From positions 992,001 through 1,056,000 of the forward strand of contig JADJHN010000002.1 of assembly GCA_016707485.1 (NCBI GenBank): DNA of 64,000 nucleotides, given 5' to 3'. Shown here one piece after another: positions 56,802 to 64,000 of the stretch (positions are counted from its first letter, which is position 1; each line of letters opens with the position of its first letter). A program made the translations under genes and the position numbers. Below the pieces are notes generated by a model. That model was not told the origin of the DNA. It did no database searches and saw only the letters and a list, made by a program, of their open reading frames with translations. This DNA comes from Lysobacterales bacterium (GTDB lineage Bacteria; Pseudomonadota; Gammaproteobacteria; Xanthomonadales; Rhodanobacteraceae).

Positions 56802-57121
56802 AATGTGGTCATCGCGCCGACCGGCCTGCGCACGCTGACAAGCTACGACCCATTTGGGCGACCGACACGGGTCGACCCGCAGACCACAACCGGTGCGCCG
56901 CTGGAACCGTCCACCTTCATCAGCCAGACACGGTGCAGTGCGTCGGCCGGAAGCTGCCCGGGCGGCTACGGCGAGGGAGACGGCCAGACCTTTGCCGCCG
57001 TCCGCACGACCACGGTAAGGACGGCGCACCGACCCAGGTAACGTGGTCGGACAAGCTCGGCTGTACCGACTGCATCAAGCCGACGGCCTGTCGCACCAGT
57101 TGGAAGGGCCGTCGCAAGTGA
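56802..57121 (+). pseudogene. rhs gene remnant
   Basis: Reads VIAPTGLRTLTSYDPFGRPT, the start of an Rhs repeat stretch, then shifts frame near 57014 (KDGAPTQVTWSDKLG) and stops at 57121. No start and no C-terminal domain. It is probably the far end of the rhs locus whose toxin tip was exchanged. Confidence 0.6.
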
Positions 57122-57215
57122 TAGCGCATCGCGCTCCTTGCGTGGCTGCCGGCTCGTGGAATGGGCAGTCTGGTGGCCAGCTGCTAACCTGCTCGCCCTT
57201 TCCATCTGCGTTTGA

Positions 57216-58127
<912 letters not shown>

Positions 58128-58154
58128 TCGTGGCGGCGCACATGGCTCTACCGG

Positions 58155-58598
58155 TCAATTCCATTCGTAGATGGTGAAATAGACCGGCGCGACCGGGCCT
58201 TCAAGCGGGTCCTTGTCCAGCCTGCCATCGCCATTGCGGTCGAGATAGGTTTGCATCGGGCCATCCTGCGGAACGATGCGCAGCATGCGCAGCTTGCCCT
58301 TCTGGCGATATTCGCGAACCGTATCTTTGCCTTCGCGGCGCTCGGTCACCGAATCGCTGCTTGCCTCGATGTCGGCCGCCGAACGATCGCTTGAGCGCGA
58401 AGCCTTGTCGCGGACGGGTCGCGTGTCCGGCATCGCCGGCTTCATGGATTCCTGGTCGGGACTCGGCGTGGAAGTCGTCTGCACGCCCTTGGCGTCGATG
58501 TCGGGCGGCGGCAGCGCGGTCTTGGCGGGTTGGGCGGCAGCGGCCAGCACGGGGCAAGAGGCGATGGCTATGGAACAAAGCAGGGCAGGAAGCTTCAT
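58155..58598 (-). CDS. DUF2782-domain secreted protein
   Basis: A 147-residue exported protein: signal peptide (to about 21), a low-complexity charged middle, and a C-terminal region (REYRQKGKLRMLRIVPQDG, LDRNGDGRLDKDPL, with a calcium-binding-like DRNGDGRLD). In xanthomonads this protein is often encoded next to polA, as it nearly is here. Confidence 0.78.
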   Translation of the reverse strand: MKLPALLCSIAIASCPVLAAAAQPAKTALPPPDIDAKGVQTTSTPSPDQESMKPAMPDTRPVRDKASRSSDRSAADIEASSDSVTERREGKDTVREYRQKGKLRMLRIVPQDGPMQTYLDRNGDGRLDKDPLEGPVAPVYFTIYEWN

Positions 58599-58680
58599 GG
58601 CGAACCTCGACGGGTTTCAGGGACAGGCATGTTGGACTCTATACCCGCTGCAATGAAGTTTCATTGAAGGAAATCAAGTC

Positions 58681-61443
58681 TCAAGGTGTGGCCTTGAATC
58701 CGACGCGGCTGGCCAGTCGCTCGGCACGCGCCCGACTGACTTCCGCCGGCAGCACGGTCGAGCGCAATACCGGCATGGCGAGGGCGAGCAATTCGCGGGC
58801 TTCCGCCGGCCGCTGTTCACGCTCGCGAAGCTCGGCCAGTTCGCTGCGCGCAATGGCCAGATCGACCGCCGACGAGGCACGAGCCTCGAAGGCGGCGATG
58901 GCCTGGCCGAGCATGTGCTCGGCACCGGCATAGTCGCCCTTGACGATGGCGAAGCCGGCACGCACACGCAAGATGTGCGCAAACACCTGATGCGCAGGCG
59001 GCACCAGCGCCGACCACAGGTGCTCGGCCTCGTCGAGCAGGGGCAAGCCGCGAGCCGGGTCCTTCATCCTTCCGGCCAGCAAGGCGAGTTGCCAGGTGAT
59101 CATCGCGTATTCGCCGGAATCTTCGCCCTCGATCCGGCGACAGCGCTGGCGCAGATCGCTGAGGATCCGCCATGCTTCCTCGTGCCTGCCGACCAGGCCG
59201 AACGTGCGTGCCTGGGAACGCTCGATGCGGCGACGAACCTGGTTCTCGGTCTCGACATGGTCTTCGTCGAGCAGCGCAATGGCGGTGTCGAGTGCCTTGA
59301 TGGTGGCCTCGTAGTCACCGGCGTTCTCGAGGATACCCGCCCGATTCACCCAGGAAATCGCCTTGTCGATCTTGCCCAGGCCGATATCCGCCACGGCCTT
59401 GTCGGCTCGGGACAGCATTTCGGCAGCTTCCTGGTAGCGGCCCAGTTCGTTCAAGGTCAGGGCAAGGTCGTTGGTCAGTGCCATCATCCGCGAGCCGCCG
59501 CCGCCGGTGACACGTTCCTGCAAGGCGATGGCCGCGCGAAACACAGCCTCCGCGTCGGCGTATCGCCCGCATGCGTTCAAGGCCAGGGCGCGTGCACGCA
59601 TCAACGGCAACTTGGCCGGCGCGTCCGCCGGCAGCTCTCCACCCGCCAGAGCCAGGCCGTCGTCGGCGACCTGCAAGGCCTCCTCGCAATCGCCGCGGGT
59701 GGCGAGCAGGGAGGCCAGCAATTGTGCCGATTCGAGCCGGATGTCGATGTCGGCAATGGCCTCGTCAATGCCGAGCCGGTAGGCCTGGCGCAACATGTCG
59801 ATCGCCTCTTCATCCTTGCCGGCGCGATGCACGACCATGGCCAGCATCTGCAAGGAGCGCACGCTCAGCACCTTGTCGTTCGGGGCATATTGTTCGCGCC
59901 ATCGTGCTGCGTTCTGCGCGGCCGCGAGCGCCTCGTCGCCTTCCTCAAGCATGCCGAGGACCATGGAGTAGTCCTCGTAGTCGTTGGCCAGGCGCAGGGC
60001 ATCGACGCTGTCCTTGGGCTCGACCCCGGCAAGTCCGTCATGCAGGAGGTCGCGCGCAATCCGGATTTCGCCCAGCTGCGAATAGAGGGACCCGAGCAGC
60101 CTCTGCATGCGTTGGGTGAAGCTGCCGTCGGAACGGTCGCGCGCCTCGAGTTTCCTGCGCGCGGCATCAAGCAGGTCGCGCACGCGCACCTGCGTGCTCA
60201 TCGCCGCATCCGGGCTGGCCGCGGAAAGTGCATCGGTGAGGAATTCCAGCGAAGCGCGGGCGCTGGCCGCATCGCGTTCCGACGCCGCGAGGGCCAGTTG
60301 TGCGCTGGATTCGGCGAGGACGGCGCGCTCGCGCTCGCGATCGAGGCGCCAGACGAACAACGCCAATATCAGCATGGCAGCGATGGAAAGCAGCGCGCCA
60401 ATGCGGTGTCGCCCGATGAACTTGCGCAGCCGGTAGCGACGCGTCATCGCCGTGGCGCGCACCGGGCGACCATCGCGGTAGCGATCAAGGTCGTCTCGCA
60501 ATTCCCCGACGCCGGTGTAGCGATCTTCCGGCCTTGCCGAGGTGGCCTTGGCGATGATTCCCGCCATGTCCGCGTCGAGCCTGAGCGGAGTGATCAATGC
60601 ATCCGCAGCGCCTTCGTCGCTGCGCCGGCCAGTCAGCATCTCGCGCAGGATGACACCGAGGCTGAAGATGTCGCTGGCGGTGGTGATGGTGCCGCCCGCC
60701 TGTTGCTCGGGACTGGCATAGCCGCGACTGAAAATGCGCGTCGAAGTGGAACGCTGGTCGTGCTCGCCAACCGCGATCAGCCGGGCAATGCCGAAATCGA
60801 GGAGCTTGACGGTGCCGGCATCGGTAACCAGCACGTTGGCCGGCTTCAAGTCGCGATGGATGATCAGATGCTGGTGTGCATGCTCGATGGCGTCGAGCAT
60901 GGCGTCGATCAGGGCCAGGCGTTCACGCATCGAGGGCGCGTGCAGACGGACAAATTCGAGCAAGGGCAATCCGGCCACATATTCCATCGCCAGCCACGGT
61001 TGGCCATCGTCGGTTTCCCCGCCATCCAGGAGCCGGGCAATGTTCGGATGATCGAGTGCAGCCAGGATCTGCCGCTCCTGGCGCAGTCGCCGCATGCTCT
61101 CGCTGGTCGGAAAGCCGCGCAGCAGCTTGATCGCCACGTATTGCTCGAACTGTCCCTCGACGCGTTCGGCAAGGAACACCGTGCCCATGCCGCCGGCACC
61201 CAGCTCGCGAACCAGCTTCCATGCGCCAAAGCGCACGGAACGGCGCGGCTCCGCATTGACCGCGCCATCGACGATTGCCTGGCGGATCGGATCGCCCTCA
61301 CCCTGATCCGCTGCAAGCAGCCGGATGAGTGCATCACGGTCAGCCGGGTCGAGTCCGAGTTCATCGATCGCGCGACGCTGTTGCTCCGCTGGAAGATCAC
61401 ACAAGCGCTCGAAATGCTCGGCAAGCGGATCCGCGGCGGACAC
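58681..61443 (-). CDS. Serine/threonine protein kinase with TPR-like domain
   Basis: A 920-residue transmembrane kinase; GTG at 61443 directly after the sigma-factor stop. Kinase motifs: LGAGGMGTVFLAERV, VAIKLLRGF, IIHRDLKPANVLV, DFGIARL, and SPEQQ. A single transmembrane helix lies at about residue 370, then a long alpha-helical TPR-type region to the C-terminus. It is co-transcribed with an ECF-type sigma factor; the pair is a standard signalling unit in this group. Confidence 0.9.
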   Translation of the reverse strand: MSAADPLAEHFERLCDLPAEQQRRAIDELGLDPADRDALIRLLAADQGEGDPIRQAIVDGAVNAEPRRSVRFGAWKLVRELGAGGMGTVFLAERVEGQFEQYVAIKLLRGFPTSESMRRLRQERQILAALDHPNIARLLDGGETDDGQPWLAMEYVAGLPLLEFVRLHAPSMRERLALIDAMLDAIEHAHQHLIIHRDLKPANVLVTDAGTVKLLDFGIARLIAVGEHDQRSTSTRIFSRGYASPEQQAGGTITTASDIFSLGVILREMLTGRRSDEGAADALITPLRLDADMAGIIAKATSARPEDRYTGVGELRDDLDRYRDGRPVRATAMTRRYRLRKFIGRHRIGALLSIAAMLILALFVWRLDRERERAVLAESSAQLALAASERDAASARASLEFLTDALSAASPDAAMSTQVRVRDLLDAARRKLEARDRSDGSFTQRMQRLLGSLYSQLGEIRIARDLLHDGLAGVEPKDSVDALRLANDYEDYSMVLGMLEEGDEALAAAQNAARWREQYAPNDKVLSVRSLQMLAMVVHRAGKDEEAIDMLRQAYRLGIDEAIADIDIRLESAQLLASLLATRGDCEEALQVADDGLALAGGELPADAPAKLPLMRARALALNACGRYADAEAVFRAAIALQERVTGGGGSRMMALTNDLALTLNELGRYQEAAEMLSRADKAVADIGLGKIDKAISWVNRAGILENAGDYEATIKALDTAIALLDEDHVETENQVRRRIERSQARTFGLVGRHEEAWRILSDLRQRCRRIEGEDSGEYAMITWQLALLAGRMKDPARGLPLLDEAEHLWSALVPPAHQVFAHILRVRAGFAIVKGDYAGAEHMLGQAIAAFEARASSAVDLAIARSELAELREREQRPAEARELLALAMPVLRSTVLPAEVSRARAERLASRVGFKATP

Positions 61444-61444
61444 T

Positions 61445-62008
61445 TCATGCCTCCAGCGCGGCGCGCAGCCAGGCGCGGGCGAGGCGCAGGTCACGATCGA
61501 CCGTGCCCTCGGATACATCGAGGGTCGCGGCGACCTCGATCCGGTTCAAGCCGCCAAAATAGACAAGTTCGACCATTTGCGCGCGACGGGAGTGATTGTC
61601 GGCCAGCGCGTCGAGCGCGCCATTCAGTCGCACCAGCGTGCTGTCGCTTTGCACGGTGCCCAGATCGAGCGCGGCATCGAGTTCGACGTGCTCGGCCCCG
61701 CTGCCACGCTTTTGCGCCATGCGCTTGCGTGCACCATCGACCAGCACCTGGCGGGTTGCCTGGGCGACGACATGATAGAAATGCTTGCGACTTTCCCACG
61801 GGGCATCGGTGCCAAGCATGCGGATCAACGCCTCGTGGGCGAGATCCGTCGCACTCAGCGTGGCCCCGGGCATCTGCCGCAGCGATTGCCCGGCAATGGC
61901 CCGGACGTTGGCGTAGACCAGTGACATCAGCAGCTCCCGCGCGGCATCGTCGCCGGCGCGCCAGGAGGCGATCAACTGGGTCACGTCGTGCTCGCCGGAT
62001 TCAGCCAT
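61445..62008 (-). CDS. ECF-type RNA polymerase sigma factor
   Basis: A 187-residue sigma factor, start MAESGEHDVTQ. Sigma region 2: DLAHEALIRML and HFYHVVAQATRQ; region 4: LVYFGGLNRIEVAATLDVSEGTVDRDLRLARAW. It resembles the ECF-like SigX6 group coded with kinases. Its stop is next to the kinase GTG. Confidence 0.88.
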   Translation of the reverse strand: MAESGEHDVTQLIASWRAGDDAARELLMSLVYANVRAIAGQSLRQMPGATLSATDLAHEALIRMLGTDAPWESRKHFYHVVAQATRQVLVDGARKRMAQKRGSGAEHVELDAALDLGTVQSDSTLVRLNGALDALADNHSRRAQMVELVYFGGLNRIEVAATLDVSEGTVDRDLRLARAWLRAALEA

Positions 62009-62206
62009 GGGTACGTCGAAGTCTGTCGAGTGGCGCAGTTTACCCGGCTGCAATCGGCGCCGGTAACGACCAATCGGGGTTTTCCGAACCGGTTTGCCTA
62101 TCGGGAAGCATCGCTTTGGCCACGGATTTCGCTCCCCGGTCTGGGCGGATCGCAGATCCCCGCAGCCTGCTGCACGGACCCTTGAGGGTTCCAGATCACA
62201 TGACAA

Positions 62207-62827
62207 TCCGCACGCGCAGCCATCATCTTGTCGTCATGATTGCCTGTGGCAGCCTGCGCGGCGCGCAGCCATTGCCGAAGACATCGTCAGGGTGCAACGT
62301 CCCGACGTCGTCCTGCCCTGGTTCAACGGCGTGATCGGCAAGGTCGGCACCGACATTGCCTGGCTGAGTGATCCGCCCATCACTGAAATCCGCGTCCAGG
62401 GCCATGCGGGCTCCACCCTGCTGCCGCCCAACCGGCGGCGGCGGCTGGGGCATGGCTGCCGGGCTCTATCCGGAACTGCCTGTGCCGTTGCCGGCGAGCG
62501 TTCCACAAACCGGCAGCAACTCGATCCGCTACCGCGTCAATCCGGATATCGGCGTGGTCGGTCACCCGTCGGCTGCCTTGTTGGTCAACAACGATGTCCT
62601 CTTTCGCACGCCATTCGAAGACAACCAACTGACCCGCGATATCTGCGGGATTTCACCCCCGGCCAGCGGCTGTCGAGCAGGCCATGAAGTTCGAGGCGGT
62701 CGCCCGCGATTGCTGATTCGCGGGTGGCGCAAGGCAGCGGTGCCGGGCGGGCCTTTCGGCATCCTGCGAGGTTGCAATCAGGCACATCGGGGGCCAAGCT
62801 GCGGACCCGCTCCTGTCCCTGGTCTTC
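62207..62827. pseudogene. Probable gene remnant upstream of polA
   Basis: No single frame covers this 620-bp stretch, but three plus-strand frames carry protein-like patches in series: MTIRTRSHHLVVMIACGS (signal-like), VQRPDVVLPWFNGVIGKVG to about 62420, and NPDIGVVGHPSAALLVNNDV near 62550. It looks like an exported protein gene broken by frameshifts. The polA promoter should be inside it. Confidence 0.35.
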
Positions 62828-64000
62828 ATGTCTTCCTCACGCCAGCGCCTTGTCCTGATTGACGGATCGTCCTACCTGTTCCGTGCATTCCATGCGTTGC
62901 CGCCGTTGACCAACGCTGCCGGCGAGCCGACCGGCGCATTGTTCGGCGTGGTCAACATGCTGCGCGCGACATTGAAGGAACAGCCTGATTTCGTTGCTTT
63001 CGTCAGCGATGCCTCGGGGCCGACGTTTCGCGACGAAATGTATGCCGAGTACAAGGCCAATCGCGCGCCAACGCCGGACGACCTCAAGGCGCAGGTGCAG
63101 CCGATGCTGGAAATCGTCGGCGCATTGGGATTTCCGATTCTCAGGGTCGGCGGTGTCGAAGCCGACGATGTGATCGGCACCCTGGCCCGTCAGGCTGAAG
63201 CGCTGGACATCGAGGTGGTCATCTCCACCGGCGACAAGGATTTCGCCCAGCTCGTCTCGCCGCATATTCGCCTGGTCAACACGATGACGCGCACGACCAT
63301 GGATCGGCAAGGCGTCATCGAGAAGTTCGGCGTGCCACCGGAGCGCATCGTGGATTTTCTCGCCCTCACCGGCGACGCGGTCGACAACGTGCCTGGGGTG
63401 GCCAAGTGCGGACCGAAGACGGCCGCCAAATGGCTTGCCGAGTACGGATCGCTGGACGGCGTGATCGAGAATTCCGCCGCAATCGCCGGCAAGGTTGGCG
63501 AGTATCTGCGCGAGGCGCTTGGCCATCTGCCGCTGTCACGCCAGCTGGTGACGATCAAGACCGATGTCGCACTCGATGTCGGCGTCCGCGATCTTGTCCT
63601 GCGCGAAGCCAACCGCGATAGCTTGCGCAACCTGTACCGGCGCTACGAGTTCAATGCCGCCCTCAAGGATCTGGATGCGCTAGCCGCCGGGCAGTCGGGC
63701 GAGGCGCCCGCCAACATCACTGCCACACCGCCGGCAACCATCGCGGCCGCCGCCGCCGATGCAGCGCCGGATGCCGCGCTCGGCAAGCCTGGCAAGCATG
63801 AACTGATTGTCGATGCCGGGCGATTCGATGCCTGGCTTGGGCAGCTCCGTCATGCAGAACTGATCTCGTTTGATACGGAAACCACCTCGATCGATTCGAT
63901 GCGCGCGGAAATCGTCGGCGTCTCCTTTGCGGTGGAGGCGGGCACGGCCGCCTATGTCCCGCTCGCCCATGATTATCCGGGCGCGCCGGCGCAGCTCGAT
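62828..64000 (+). CDS. polA: DNA polymerase I, N-terminal part
   Basis: Open from ATG 62828 to the window end (391 codons, cut off). It starts MSSSRQRLVLIDGSSYLFRAF, continues with the 5'-3' exonuclease domain (GVEADDVIGTLARQ, ISTGDKDFAQLV, GDAVDNVPGVAKCGPKTA), an alanine-rich linker, and the beginning of the 3'-5' exonuclease domain (LISFDTETTSID). The polymerase domain lies beyond the window. Confidence 0.95.
   Translation, partial: MSSSRQRLVLIDGSSYLFRAFHALPPLTNAAGEPTGALFGVVNMLRATLKEQPDFVAFVSDASGPTFRDEMYAEYKANRAPTPDDLKAQVQPMLEIVGALGFPILRVGGVEADDVIGTLARQAEALDIEVVISTGDKDFAQLVSPHIRLVNTMTRTTMDRQGVIEKFGVPPERIVDFLALTGDAVDNVPGVAKCGPKTAAKWLAEYGSLDGVIENSAAIAGKVGEYLREALGHLPLSRQLVTIKTDVALDVGVRDLVLREANRDSLRNLYRRYEFNAALKDLDALAAGQSGEAPANITATPPATIAAAAADAAPDAALGKPGKHELIVDAGRFDAWLGQLRHAELISFDTETTSIDSMRAEIVGVSFAVEAGTAAYVPLAHDYPGAPAQLD

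Overview
The window looks like a chromosome of a gammaproteobacterium of the Lysobacterales (Xanthomonadales) type. This rests on the right-hand third (about 42.9-64 kb), an ordinary GC-rich core backbone: rppH, bfd-bfr, a hybrid histidine kinase with an EAL regulator, hemJ, a DUF6776 protein with a bactofilin, erpA, nudC, ampE, hemF, a DUF2782 protein and polA. The assignment is by gene content and product similarity recalled from memory, not by a search.

The left two thirds (1 to about 42.2 kb) are an accessory, defence-rich island that ends at the 3' side of an elongator tRNA-Met gene (42533-42609). Region by region: (a) 0.1-8.7 kb holds a PcfJ-like gene (frameshifted), a WYL regulator divergent from a double-AAA+ ATPase, and a minus-strand operon encoding a PD-(D/E)XK-like protein, a Cas4-like/DEDD (DUF2779) nuclease and a PP2C phosphatase, with a CxxC protein further along. 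Three copies of one palindrome, CGACA-N5-TGTCG, sit in front of the PcfJ-like gene, between WYL and AAA+, and in front of the nuclease/phosphatase operon, so these units look like one WYL-controlled regulon. I do not recognise this as a named system and regard it as the best candidate for something new. (b) 8.8-13.8 kb is a one-directional chain of unrecognised small genes. (c) 14-19 kb has an OLD-family nuclease, three proteins with HEPN-type R-x4-H motifs and a DUF6979-type protein. (d) 19.1-22 kb is a mobility module: HD-domain protein, tyrosine integrase, excisionase-like protein, and an XRE regulator with its own palindromes. (e) 22-27.5 kb has a RecQ-phosphoribosyltransferase gene broken by an internal deletion, an intact DprA-like gene and a GmrSD-type type IV restriction enzyme. 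(f) 27.7-42.2 kb is a type 1 BREX operon (brxA, brxB, brxC, pglX, an extra 92-residue gene, pglZ, brxL) with most junctions overlapping; pglX carries two compensating frameshifts. A divergent gene for a membrane-tailed protein of unknown role flanks it.

The core part is ordered as iron handling (rppH next to a probable Fur-controlled bfd and bfr), c-di-GMP/two-component signalling (a degenerate EAL protein and a hybrid kinase in one operon ending in an intrinsic terminator), haem synthesis (hemJ, hemF), Fe-S assembly (erpA), cell shape (bactofilin), and a sigma factor/kinase pair next to polA. An orphan Rhs C-terminal toxin with a likely immunity gene and further rhs debris lies between ampE and hemF. 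Upstream of the tRNA-Met, part of the gene is tandemly repeated with a 72-bp period.
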